Counted from the stretch's first letter, positions 41,601 to 52,708 are shown. The stretch: DNA of 64,000 nucleotides from Desmodesmus armatus (GCA_007449985.2 VIIQ02000157.1:163710-227709), one strand, 5' to 3'. Program-made: numbers and translations. Notes: a model not told the origin generated them from the letters alone.

Positions 41601-43885
41601 GGGCGCTCTTGGGATGCGTAATCTCTGGAAGTGCTGACCGTGCACTCCGTCACGCACTCCGCAAAGACCACCGTCGGAAAGATAGTTGCCTGTGGAGCAC
41701 TGTCTGGATTTGCTTCCATTTGCTTCCTTGGCGAGCCAATGACTTATGGTCATCTGCACATTTTTAGGCACGTTGCGAGTGTTGCATGTGTGATAGCATC
41801 AGCGCTCTACAATGTCTAGGTGCCTGTGTTGTGAAGCAAGCCGGTATGCCTCTCATATCTGCCATGCGTATGCTTTGGAGGTATGGCAGTGGTGAGAAGG
41901 GAGGGTGTCGGTTTGAAGGGTATCTGCCTGCACTGCCTGAGTATGCCTCCCAACAGGGAGCAGCAGTCCAGCCAGGGCATGGCTGGTTGTACTTGCTGGT
42001 GCAGGCGTCAGGAGCAGAGCTTGTTTGTTCGCTGCTGCGAGCAACCCCTCCTGGCGCCCCTCCCCGTTGTACATCAAGGTATGCATTGCCTTTCTTCTGT
42101 GCAAGTGCGGGTCCCTGCCTTGTCTGTCAGTCCCTTATGGTATGTGTGCCCTTCCATTAATTGGGTGTGGTGTGTGTGTGTGTTGTATGTGTCACAATGC
42201 AGCAATCACACATCCCCCAGAGGGTTTGGCACCGCTCCCTATCATGTCACACAGTGTCAGCATCTGTGTGTACTTTGAGTCCTGCATCATGTGCAGCTCA
42301 CGTCCGCCACCTGACTGACGGGGTTTCGACTGAGGTTTTGTCGACTGCCACCTGCGGTCACTGACAGTCTCCAAGTGTAGAGTGGCCGTGCTTTGAATGA
42401 TGTCCTTGTGGTGTTGGCCACTTGTGTGAGTGCCGCGTCCTCTTTGGGGCTTGATCAGGCACCTTAGGCAGCTGCCACTGTATGTGTGCACACACGTGTG
42501 TGCATGTACCACCAGCAGCAGCGATGTATGATGCCTTGATCGCTCAATGTTACGGCTCAATCGCCCTTATGATGTGCGTGCAGGTTGTGTTTTGAAGGGT
42601 CTTCCAGATAAGCACCCAGCCCAGTACACCTACATTTCATTCCTTCATTGTGCGGTGCAACAGTTGGTTGCTGAGTTGCTCCCAGCATTGCTTTAGCAGC
42701 TGGAACAAGCAGTCACAGTTGGTTGTCGTTGCTGGCACTATTGGCCGCCTGCCAGTCTGTTTGCTGCAGTCCAGAATGGTGAGTGTGTAAGTTGTGCTCC
42801 CCGGCATAGCACAATCAACAGGTCACCTGTGTCACACACAGCATTGCTGCGCACAATGGTACTGGACAACCCAACTACACAGTACTGCTCAATCAGCGGC
42901 TTTGCTATCTGCAAAGCGTGGATTTTGCTGGGTGCAGTACAATTGTCAGAAAGCTTGTCGACCGGAGTGGAAGTGGAAATTTTCCACAATCACGCCCCAA
43001 AGCCCAGAGGAGTCACCTGGCAGCCGCTCTGCCTGGACTCATGCTGTACACATTTTTTTGCCCCAGATGAGGCTCAGGTCACCCTTTTGGCTGTGGGACT
43101 GCAGATTTGAGCTTTAAAGCACAATACAGCCGCTGTACTAGCAATCACGAGACACAGCAAAAAGCCCCGCAGCTCAGCACACATACACGCCACATGTGAA
43201 GATGCTTATGCACAACTTGCCTGCATCATGCAATTTGCGTTGGTTCAGCGCAAATTGCATGATGTTTCTTGCAGCAGCACCAAGGCGCTGCCAGAAACAG
43301 CTTGCTGCGACTCCTGGAGGCCAGTGCCCTTGTGGACCTGAAGCTTCTGCAGGCACAGCTGGGAGGACACGCGGCCCTGTCCCTATCACTGCCACTTGCC
43401 AAGTTGCAACAGCAGCACTGCCCTTGCACCTGGTGAATTGTTACCGTAACAACTGCAGTGACTGCAAACAGTGGTCACTTGCAACACAAGGCAAGTCAGT
43501 GACTCCACAATTTGGTCAGCATGCTCAGGGGTCTTCTGCGCAGAGCTTGAAACCCCTCAGGGCCTGGCTGGCTGGTGGCTGCTGCTGCTGCTGCTGTCTC
43601 AGCACCCGGTGCTAGTAGCCTGGTGGCCGCTGGTTTCACACAAGGCTGGCGAGCAGCCGGCCAGCACTGCCCCTCAGCTAGCCGCAACCCTGGGCCCAAC
43701 ACCGTTCTTGGTGGCCATGCAGCTTCTTACAAGGTATTGCTGGTGTCGCAGTGGGGCCCTTTTGATGCAGCAGCAGCTGCATTCAGGCATCGACTGCCAT
43801 TGATGCTAATTTGCTCAAGCTGAGAATGGACTCTCATTCAATGACTCATTCAACTCATTCAAGTTGCTGGACCCTCAGAATGCAG
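38695..43885. other. Long GT-rich region without a recognised gene
   Basis: A TGTAA at 39085-39089 may end the F-box/LRR transcript. Plus-strand GT richness continues to about 42.5 kb, as in the 3' UTRs elsewhere in the window, so a longer transcript or a non-coding RNA is possible. Open frames here have no protein-like composition or family match. The last kilobase may contain unresolved 5' exons of the next gene, for example one ending at a donor near 43738. Confidence 0.35.
43224..43264. repeat. Perfect 16-bp inverted repeat with 9-nt loop
   Basis: CATCATGCAATTTGCG at 43224-43239 is followed by nine bases and its exact reverse complement at 43249-43264. It lies about 620 bp upstream of the first confident exon of the unrecognised Cys-rich gene. 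It could be a regulatory dyad or an RNA hairpin. Confidence 0.8.
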
Positions 43886-46800
43886 GTGCCCCAGTTGAAG
43901 GCCTGGGCCAAACGGCATCACAGGATGCCTGTCATCACATTGCATGAGCTGCAGCCAAGGTACCTGTAGTATTGCCTGCCTATTGGCTGTGCCAGCCTAG
44001 CAAGTTGCTTGTTGTGATATCACAATCGATGCAAGTCACTTGAGTGAGTCACTCAGGGACATGGGGTGCTCTGCCGTAGCCTACGGCATCGGATGGCATC
44101 CCTCACAGAAGTACACTGTGTGAACTAGTTTAAAAGCCACAGGCGTGTCTCTACAGTCACAGGTATCTGGCATAACTGGTACATGAACCCCATTCCCACA
44201 GCAATGCCAGCTGAAGAATGTATGCAGTACCTGGGGTATGCTACCTGTGCGTTGAAAAGTGTTCTGCAGGGGGCCTGCAAAAGTGTTATTGTACTTTCTG
44301 TCGACGTTTTTAATTTGAATAATGCATATACAATCACTAGTTTCAGCACGTTCAAGAAAACATTCTTCAACCAACTTTCTAGTGCGGCCAGTACCATGAT
44401 GCAGGACTGTGAGAGCATCATGATTGCAGAGCAGCTTCTGCGCAGCTTTCTAGTGCCCTTCAGTCATGTATGCATTTTACCATTCGTGTTTTCGGCGAAA
44501 GGTAAGCTGTCACACCAGTGTGTGGCTATTGGAGAGTCGTTATAACATTGGCAGAAGGGTTGGCAGGTTGCCCAAGGATGGCCGGCCCTAGGACAACACT
44601 GCATTCAGTTCTGTTCATTCAGCTTCTAGTCAAGCAGATAGTCAACATGGCGCTGCAGCACGACCGTTTGCCATATCTCAGCTGCGCAAAGGAGGGGCAG
44701 TCAACCAACACGATTTTTCCTGAAGGTGAGCGAGAGAAAGCAGCCACAAAGACTGTATTTATTGTTGGTTGTTTCATTATTACTCAGTCCTTGCCGCTTG
44801 TTGCTGCAGAACAAAGAGGCAGCAGCTGGCGCCAGGCTGGCCGGCAGAGGCCAGAAAGAGTATGCACTGCAGCAGGTATACAGCATGGCAGAGATCCCCG
44901 ACCAGGTCCAAGCGGTCTTCTGGTCGAAGGATGGCGTGACCCTCAGCCGCTTTGGTGGTTAGGGGTGAGGGCCCTTCATCGCGCATGCTGGACGACGGTA
45001 AGCACGCAATGTACTGTAACTGTGTTTTGAGACAGGTTTGTTAAGTTATCCGTGGTAAGTCTCCATCGGCTGCCCTTTTTCGAACCAATAGTGAAGCAGT
45101 ACTGTCTGACCGCAGGGACGGGCAGCGTGGTCAGCCTCAATGGATCCTTCTTTGAGAACGGCAAGCTATACAAGTGCCTGGCCCCCCTGCACGCGCGGTT
45201 CCTCAGATACTTCCTCCTCAAAGATGACCTCAAGCAGCACGTCGTGGAGTGCGCAGCTAGTGGGCAACAGGTGCAGAATTTGGTGAGTCCGTATGACTAC
45301 ACAACCTTTATCGCAGTGATGCATTGCTCCAGCGGGTGCCGTGCTGGAACTGGACATCTGTTGCAGACAGATCTGCTGCTGCTCATGATCATGCTGCCAT
45401 GTTGGCAAACAAGCACCAGCAGAAGGCTTGCCACGCGGTTGAGGAGTGTACTGATATTTTCATTGATTGAAAGCGCATTGACCAGCCCCAGTAGCCACTA
45501 TCATCGTCATTGTCACCCCCACCATCACCTACACCAAGCACTCTGTCATGCATTACTATGCCCCTGCAGGCCTTCAGCCCCTATGATGCCCTACCTGTGC
45601 ATGCACTGGGCGACAACAAGCGGCGCCAGTACGAGGCCCTGCTCCAATGGGGCGGCAAGACCTTCCACTCAAGAACACCTCGCTACTCGCCATCCTCTAC
45701 CTGATGGTTGACTACATGGTCACCTTCATGGGGGGCCCTGACAGCCTGCTGTGCTTCCCAGGCCCCCTGAAGCAGGAGGTGAGGATGCTTGGATGCGGAT
45801 GTACGTCAGCTCTTGCCTACTACTGCATGAGCGTCCCTGGTCTGGACAAGGCGACAGCTTACACCAGCGGCGCCCCACAGATTACCCATGGGCGCAATCG
45901 CACAGTACAGTGCTAGTACTCGCCAGCAACCCTCAAATACGACTCACCCTCAGCAATAGCCAGGAGCCAACGTCCCAGGAAAGGCGCAGCGACTCCTAAC
46001 CAACCCTGGAAAGTGTTTTACTTTATGCACTCATACTGCTTGTGCTGCGCCGTGTTCCCAGGCTATGGAGCGCTTCAGTGCGGTCGACCCATCTGCGCTG
46101 TTTGGAGAGGACGCCAGCAAGCTGCTGAAGCTGGCAAAGGACGCAGAGGGAGAGGGAGAGGTGGGTGCGCCTACCTGCCAAGCATGCGGACTTTGTACGT
46201 CGTGATGTGTACTGTATTTCAGGCTGGGTGAGAGGATGCCTTACTGCAAGCTCAGACTCAGCCAAAGAAAACTAGGCACAACTGCAGCGCAATCATCACT
46301 GGATGCGACCTTGAGAACGGAGATGTCCAAATTATTCTGCACTGCCCTGCTTTCTCCCTCTCCCAGGTCCTGATCAAAATCCTGGATATGAGCAGACCTG
46401 CAGATGAGCAGCAGCAGGTGGGTTGCATTTTTGTGCACAGCAGGCAGTTATGTAGGCACGTGCATGCACTGCGTGGTGTCTCCAGTCAGCAGACTAAACC
46501 TTTCAATGTTATACCCGTAACATTGACTGCTCCACTGGTCACATCATAGACAAGTGAGAACATGGAGTGACTGATGACACCACATGCATATGCACAGCAT
46601 GGTTGCGCCTAGTCGCTCCCTCGATTGAAGCAAAGGAACGCTGCTGTAGTGAGAACAGGAGCTCCTGTTCTTACTTTTGCAGCGCCTCTTTGCTTCAACC
46701 AAGGGAGCGAACAGGTATTGCCGCTACCTGTTTGCTCCCTGGGTCAAAGCAAAGATGCGCTGCGGATGGAGATCAGGATCTGAACAGAGATCCTGCTCAC

Positions 46801-49800
46801 ACTTTGCAGCGCATCTTTCCTTTGACCCAGAGAGCAAACAGGTAGCGCCAATTACACTTGCATCCTGCCTGCCCTATGTATCATGCACTCTAGCTGAAGC
46901 TATCCTGACTTGTATGGCTACACTGCAGCATTGTTTGTAGCAGCATGAAGGCATGAGCAACTTGCTCATCAGCAAGTTTCTCCTGCCCTCATGCTGCTAG
47001 AAGCAGTGCTGCAGTGTAGCTATACATGTTAGGACAGCTTGAGCTAGAGTGTTCATGCTCAGCATGCATGCGTGCGGATGCTCTCAGAAGAAACAGTCTT
47101 CTGAGGGCCCCTCCTTCCTTGTTGCCTGCATGCTTGCTTTCCTGCTGTGCAGCGCCCCATCAGCTTCACCCCTGCTGCACAGCCCAACCCCGCCCCACAG
47201 CCCCTGCAGCAGCTGGTGCTGCCAGCCGGCGATGCTGCTGCTGCTGCTGCCGCTGAGGACAACGTGATGCCTGCAGAAGATAGCGACGGACAGCAGAAGG
47301 TGGGTTGAACCTTTTTGCACAGCAGCCAAACATGAATAGGCACATGCATACACTGCGTGGTGTCCCAAGTCAGCAGACTAAACCTTTCAATGTTATCCCG
47401 GTGACATTGACTGCTCCATTGGTTACATCAAAGAGGGGTATCTGCAAGTGAGAACATGGAGTGACTGACGACACCGCAAGTATCTGCACAGCATGGTTAC
47501 GCCTAGCAGCTCCCTCGGTTCAAGCAAAGAAGTGCTGCGAAAGTGAGACCATGAGCTCACTTTTGCAGCGCCTCTTTGCTTGAACCGAGGGTGCGACTAG
47601 GTGGCGCCAATCACACTTGCAGCCAGCTTGCCCTGTGCATCATGTAGCATAACCAACTTGTATGGCTACATTGCAGCACTGTTTCTAGCAGCATGAAACA
47701 GTGCTGCGGTGTAGTCATACATGTTAGACAGCTTCAGCAAGAGTGTTCATCTCTTGCGCTTGTTTGTGCGGATGCTCTTAGAAGAAGCAGTCTTCTAAGG
47801 GCCCCTCCTTGCTTGTTGCCTGCATGTTTGCTTTCCTGCTGTGCAGCGTGCCATCAGCTTCACCCCCGCACGGCCCCTGCAGCAGCTGGTGCTGCCAGGC
47901 GATGCTGCTGGTGCTGCTGTCGCTGAGGACAACGTGATGCCTGCAGCAGTCAAGGACGGAGAGCAGCAGGTGGGTTAGACCTTTGTGCACAGCAGCCAAA
48001 CATGTAGGCACGTGCATGCGCTGCGTGTTGTCCCAAGTTAACAGTTTAAATCTTTCAGTGGCACATGCAAGTGTACCATTGACTGCTCCATTGGTTACAT
48101 CAAAGGGTCTCTACCAAAAGTGAGTACATGGAGTGACTGATGACACCACATGCATCTGCACAGCATGGTATGCTCAGCGCATGTTTGTGCAAATGCTCTC
48201 AGCCGAATCAGTCTTCTTAGGGCCCTCCTTGCTTGTTGCCTGCATGTTTGATTTCCTCCTGCTGCGCAGGTCATCCACAGCAGCAGCGACGAGGGCGAGG
48301 GTGATGCAGAGTACTGCGCTGCACCCATACCAGCTGCCGCTCCTGCTGCATTTGAGGACTACCCTGTGCCCATCAATGCTGCTGCTGCTATTGAGGGCCA
48401 GGGTGACGGCCAGCCCAAGGACCCTGCCACCGCCGCTGCCATTGCTGCTGCCGTGGCTGCTGCCGCCAACAACGGCCACCCTGCATATGATGATGCCGCT
48501 GCTGGTGAGGGCGACGACTACGCCATGCCATTTGGTGCTGCCGCCGCTGCTGCCACTGCCGAGGGCGACGACGCGCCCAATGATGCTGCCGTTGCCGCCG
48601 CCATCGCTGGCTACGCTGCTTGGCGCGAGGTACACGCTGCACCCGCAGATGCCGCCGCTGCTGCCGCTCCTTTTGTGGGTGAGCTGCCTGCACTGCTAGT
48701 CAAGCAGGTGAGGAAGATGGGTGGGCCATCCATAGATGGTAGTCAGCATGCTAAGCTGGGCCTTCATGGTTGTCGTCAAGGTCCATCAGGGGAAGGAGAA
48801 GGGGAACAAAACACAGCAAACAGCATTGGCACCTATTGAATGGCAGTACGGCATAGGTGTTGGGACGCATTCTGAACCTTGATACCAGCAAACACGCCAA
48901 AACCAACCGCTTGTGCTTCACCCGCCTTGCCGGCAGTCCTGTAAGTTTTGAGCCCAACCAGCTGGAGCAAGTGTCCTGCAACAACCCCTCGCCCAACCGT
49001 TTTACACATCCTTGATCCGCGCACTGACAATGTGCCTGTGTTTTCCCCTGCTGCCCCCCTCCCCCCCTGCTGCCTTGCCCCACAGCCCTCCAAGTTCCCT
49101 GCACCTCCTGCTGCCGCCGCCGCTGCTGCTGCGGACGTGACACCAGCAGCCAGCCAGCCCCCCAAGAGCAAGCAGACAGCTGGTGCAGCTAGGGGCGCTA
49201 AGACGGCTAGGGGCGTGAATGCTGGTGCAGCATTCAGGGCCACCAATTGCAAGCGAGGTGCTGCTGTCGCTGGGCTGGAGGAGCAGCCTACAGCATTTGA
49301 TGCACCACCAGCCAGTGCTGATGCCAAAGCAGGGCGGGTGTGTATCGGCTGTGGGACAGAGGCAGCTGGCGGCCTTTTGCACAAATGCACCACATGCAAG
49401 TTCTGGTCCTGCAGTGCATCATGTGGGGCACCTGCCCCCAGCCCAGCAGCAGCAGCAGCAGCAGCAGCAGGCGCTAGGCCACAGCGCCAGGGCAAAGGCT
49501 CCAGGTGGTCCTGCCCCAACCCCGACTGTGGGAAAACTGCTGCACACCTCACCGCACCAGCTGGCAGAGGCCGCAAGCGTGGGGCTGCTGCTGCTGGGGG
49601 TGTGAAGGCAGCAGCAGGGAAGAAAGCCAAGAAAGCCAAGCAGAGCGGCACTGTTGGTGCTGGTGCTGTTGGTGGTGGTGCTGCTGCCGGCCCGGCTGAG
49701 GTCTTCAACTGGGGGACGCTGGACGACCTGGCAGATGCTTGCGGCAAGGTAGAGAATGAGATAGAGGATGAGGTGAAGGGTGCTGAGCTGCTGATGTTTC

Positions 49801-49829
49801 TGTATGACAAGGCCGCTGGCGGGGTGTAA
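43886..49829 (+). CDS. Unrecognised protein with duplicated exons and Cys-rich C-terminus
   Basis: Exons joined in phase: 43886-43959, 44143-44501, 44609-44725, about 44816-44954, 45116-45282, 45570-45778, 46062-46160, 46367-46417, 47153-47299, 47847-47969, 48270-48707, 49086-49829; about 885 residues plus an unresolved N-terminus. The first half looks globular (WHNWYMNPIPTAMPAEECMQ; KEYALQQVYSMAEIPDQVQA; ENGKLYKCLAPLHARFLRYF). The second half is Ala-rich and acidic. Two neighbouring exons are copies of each other (RPISFTP, then QQLVLP and AEDNVMPA). The C-terminal exon carries CIGCG, CTTCKFWSCSASC and CPNPDCG, a set of Cys pairs likely to bind zinc, followed by a Lys-rich KKAKKAK stretch that may be a nuclear signal. 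Exon 45570-45778 lacks one base near 45668; restoring it gives GGKTFHLKNTSLLAILYLMV. No family was recognised. Confidence 0.65.
46613..46710 (+). repeat. Intronic hairpin H1
   Basis: A loopless imperfect palindrome with two 49-nt arms meeting at 46661/46662. The left arm begins TCGCTCCCTCGATTGAAGC and the right arm ends GCTTCAACCAAGGGAGCGA, with roughly 41 of 49 positions paired. It lies in the intron after exon 46367-46417. Confidence 0.85.
46723..46846 (+). repeat. Intronic hairpin H2
   Basis: A second long imperfect palindrome 12 bp after H1. Left arm begins GCTACCTGTTTGCTCCCTGG; right arm ends CCAGAGAGCAAACAGGTAGC. Inner pairing includes AAAGATGCGCTGC with GCAGCGCATCTTT. The core resembles H1 and H4. 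Confidence 0.85.
46892..47045 (+). repeat. Intronic hairpin H3
   Basis: A 154-nt inverted repeat with arms of about 66 nt. Pairing includes CTTGTATGGCTACACTGCAG with CTGCAGTGTAGCTATACATG, and TAGCAGCATGA with TCATGCTGCTA. The centre forms its own small stem. It is related to H5 in the next unit. Confidence 0.82.
47502..47601 (+). repeat. Intronic hairpin H4
   Basis: A 100-nt inverted repeat in the second unit, the counterpart of H1. Left arm CCTAGCAGCTCCCTCGGTTC; right arm ends GAACCGAGGGTGCGACTAGG. Inner pairing AAAGTGAG with GCTCACTTT leaves a loop of about six bases. It has few mismatches and the size of a small-RNA precursor. Confidence 0.87.
47655..47725 (+). repeat. Intronic hairpin H5
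   Basis: Two 30-nt arms (47655-47684 and 47696-47725) with 26 of 30 positions paired and an 11-nt loop. It is a shortened relative of H3 in the equivalent place of the second unit. Confidence 0.85.
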
Positions 49830-51482
49830 GTTGGCCAGGGTTGCTTCTGCTGGCTTTTGTGATTTTTCAGTGGTTTGTGCGCGCCTCGCCCTTGCAACAA
49901 GGGCAGCACAGAGGGTAGTGTGCAGAGGCTTGGCCTTGTTTCTTGTTGGGTGTGTATTCACCCTTGCAATTGGGGTAGGACAGGGCGTTGTATGTTGGCC
50001 CCTGCAATCGGGGCAGCACAGGGCGTTTGTTTACAGCCTTCCTTTGATCTGCGCTTGTGCGTCAGCCCCTGCGACTTGGGAAGCACATCTGGCCATGGGG
50101 CCTGTATTCAAGTTGACCGACCTGCACACAGGGCCAGGTCTGTTTGATTTTGTGATCTGCGACGTATGCAGTGGGCTGGGTTGTATATTCCGTGTATTAC
50201 TTGTATCTCTTGGGTCATTTCCTTGTATCTCTTGTCAGCCACCCAAAGCCGGCTATGTGCCGTTGTTCATTTCTCCTTCTCTTGTGTGTGCCATCTGCAC
50301 CGCTTTTGACAAGTTTGCTTCCCAGTTCTGTTCAACACAAGACGAGTATTCTTCTGCAGATCACATCTGATCTGTGTTGTGACACGGCCAGTGCTGTGGA
50401 GTCGGGTTTTACCAAAGAATCGGGGCAGCAAGTGTTGGATGTTTGCCAGTGCTTTGGGTCAGCAGGTTTGACCAGAGGATGGGTGAGCAGATTTTGACCA
50501 GAGGATTGGGGTCCGCAGGCTTTGACCAGGGATACGGGTCAGCAGGTGTGCGGAAATAATGTGGTTGTGGCCAGCAGGTTGTTGCCACAAAAATGAATGG
50601 ACAGGTTGTGTACAGGTTCAACCTGTTGTGAGTTGGGTGAGTGCCTGTGTCAAGCCCGTGGTCGCTACTGCCATTTGTAGTAATGCACCAGGGCCTAACT
50701 TGGGGTTGAACCCCGGTTGATGCAGTCGTCAAAGTGGTGTTTGAGTTGATGTTGTGGTTGTTTGGATCGACCACCTGGCAGTGGCCAGTTTGATGGGTTC
50801 AATGGATTGGGTTGACCTCCCTGCAAGGAGTGGCTGGGTGGAAGGATGTGCTGCAAGCGCTGGTTTTGTAACAGACAGCAGCCTGGCTGCAATGTCCCTC
50901 TTGCTGGACAGATTGACAAACGATGCAACTGGTCTGCCTGAGGGTGGATCCTGTTCCTCAAAGATCTCCATGTTCACCTCTGCATGCACCAACCACAGAT
51001 CCAACAGGTCTCACACTGTACCAGTGTTGTCGATCACTCAACCAGTACTACGATCCTTCTCAGAGTTCACCACTACCTCCACATGAGCTGAGCTAACTTA
51101 GTAAGCAAGCTATCACAAGTGCCACACAGTACTGGGATGCCACACAGACCGCACATAGACAGCCAAACCCGCCTGGAAAGCACACCACAACTGGAGAAAA
51201 CCCACCAGGGCTGCAGCTGCTGCCTGCTGCTGCTGCCTCTGCTCAGTCCCTCTCGAGCAGCACGACTGCCTCCACATGAGCTGTGTTACCTTCATGAGAC
51301 GGTCTGCAAGTCCACCATGTGTGCCACACTGTAATGCAACGCAACACATTACATGTAACAGCCGCATCCGTCTGAAAAGAACACCAAGCTCAGGACCAAC
51401 TTTCTCAGCGACCGGCATGCGACTGCCCTGCAAGAAACCACCCTGTGCTGTGACAAACAACCAGCGCTGCTGCTGCCTCCCC
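49830..51482. other. Convergent 3' regions with short tandem repeats
   Basis: No gene is seen. 49885-50095 carries four degenerate copies of a cccTTGCAA..GGGcAGcACA element. 50404-50548 carries four copies of a unit of about 27 bp (GTTTGACCAGAGGATGGGTGAGCA and variants). A TGTAA at 50867-50871 may end the Cys-rich gene's transcript. From about 50.97 kb the plus strand becomes AC-rich, consistent with the 3' flank of the minus-strand TRMT2A-like gene. Confidence 0.5.
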
Positions 51483-51530
51483 TCAGTCCCTCTCAAAGAG
51501 CACCACTGCCTCCACATGCGCTGTGTGTGG
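51050..51530 (-). repeat. Tandem repeats containing the end of the TRMT2A-like coding region
   Basis: The genuine last codons and stop (minus strand HVEAVVLFERD, stop at 51483-51485) recur at 51241-51280 as HVEAVVLLERD-stop and at about 51057-51085 as a more decayed VEVVVNSEKD. The copies sit in larger repeats of about 190-240 bp that also share a GCCACAC(T/A)GT block. Both extra copies lie downstream of the gene and are not expected to be translated. Confidence 0.8.
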
Positions 51531-52121
51531 GAAGAGGTCAAAGGCCAGCGCCCTGCTGGGCCTGAAGGGGGTGTACTCAGGCAGGGGGGTGTAGGGCGCC
51601 TGGTCCTGCCTCTGGCGCTCGGCACGCCTGATGTCGACTGCAGGGATGGGGCAGCGGGGGGTGGGGTGAGCGCAGGGCGAGGGAGGGAGTGCTGTCAGAC
51701 AAAGGCACAGTGGCTGTAGGGTGAGACAGTCAGCACACTGCCAAGCTCCTCCTGTTGTTGACCGAAGGGGCACGCCATTCAGAGTCTGAGCGCTCTTGCT
51801 GAATTCCCCTCTCCCTCAGAATGGACAGATGCGCAGGCACGGTACAACTTGTTGTGGCACTCCCCACAAATGTAACAAGATCCAAACACCCCCCCCCGCC
51901 CCCAGGGCCCCACGTCGACCCCATCACTCACTCTTGGGTGCATTGAGGTCAGGACTGTATCTCTTGTATCTCCCGCACACCAAGCTCTCAGGGTCGCAGC
52001 TCACAAACACCAGGCGCTTGATGGCTGGGCAGGTCAGCAGCGCAAACAGGACATCTTTGTGCAGACCAACGCGAGGCGGGTCGACCGCGGCAACAATGTT
52101 CTTGTACTGGGGGCCATACTC
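51483..52121 (-). CDS. TRMT2A-like tRNA (uracil-5-)-methyltransferase, C-terminal exons only
   Basis: Two exons in phase: 51932-52121 and 51483-51637. The first reads KNIVAAVDPPRVGLHKDVLF, then AIKRLVFVSCDPESL. The second reads YTPFRPSRALAFDLFPHTAH, then VEAVVLFERD. These match the catalytic C-terminus of TRMT2A/RumA enzymes: DPPR(A)GL motif, VSC(D/N)P with the catalytic Cys, and DLFPHTxHxE with the general-base Glu. By family knowledge they make 5-methyluridine-54 in tRNA. The SAM-binding half, the RNA-binding region and a start codon were not found upstream to 59 kb; the upstream DNA is repeats. This may be the tail of a gene with very long introns, a gene with an unrecognisable N-terminus, or a displaced fragment. 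A minus-strand TGTAA (TTACA at 51349-51353) may be its polyadenylation signal. Confidence 0.75.
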
Positions 52122-52646
52122 CTGGGTGGGGGGGGGGGTGCACAGACAAGAGGGCGAGGTGAACAGGTATGAGCAGCGAAGGACTGTGCTGATGTAAGGC
52201 GGGTGCAGTATGGTGTTGGTAATCGAGGGTGACGGGGGACCGCTACAGCCATCACTTGGGGATGTACTCTTGGCGGACATGTAGATCAACATAATGGAGG
52301 CCCCCCCGGGGGGGGGGGGGGAGCAGGAGCGGGGGGTGCTTGGGTTTGGTTAGGATGTGCAATAAGCAAGAATGGTGAGCTAGCAGCAGCTGGAAGTTTC
52401 TAAGGCAACAGAATATGCGCACGTGACGTTGCTGTGACTGGTTCGTGTCCGATAATCCTTCAGGCAGGGCAGACCCCAAACACACCTGTCGCCAGGCCTG
52501 CTGTAGCCATTGATCTGTGGGCTGCATGCAATGCCAGTCAGTGCCACCACCTCGTAGTATGTGCTGCTGAGTGCTGCTGACAGCCAATCACTGGAGCATG
52601 GCAGGCTTCACCGCTGACACAACTGTCGGTACGTCTTGATCACCTG

Positions 52647-52647
<1 letters not shown>

Positions 52648-52708
<61 letters not shown>
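52648..52708. repeat. (AGC)n-(GGC)n compound microsatellite
   Basis: About eleven AGC triplets run directly into about nine GGC triplets. In one minus-strand frame this reads as Arg and Cys runs, and that frame has no other support as a protein. Confidence 0.95.

Larger units (their letters stand above)
46411..48269 (+). repeat. Triplicated intron-exon unit
   Basis: Three paralogous units begin just after the donors at 46417, 47299 and 47969. Each starts with a shared intron segment (GTGGGTT, a GTGCACAGCA block, then a CATGGAGTGACTGA(T/C)GACACC block). Each ends with GGGCCC(T)CCTTGCTTGTTGCCTGC before the next exon. The exons between them, 47153-47299 and 47847-47969, are also copies. The third unit is short: where the first two carry long inverted repeats it joins GCATGG directly to TATGCTCAGC. 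Confidence 0.85.
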
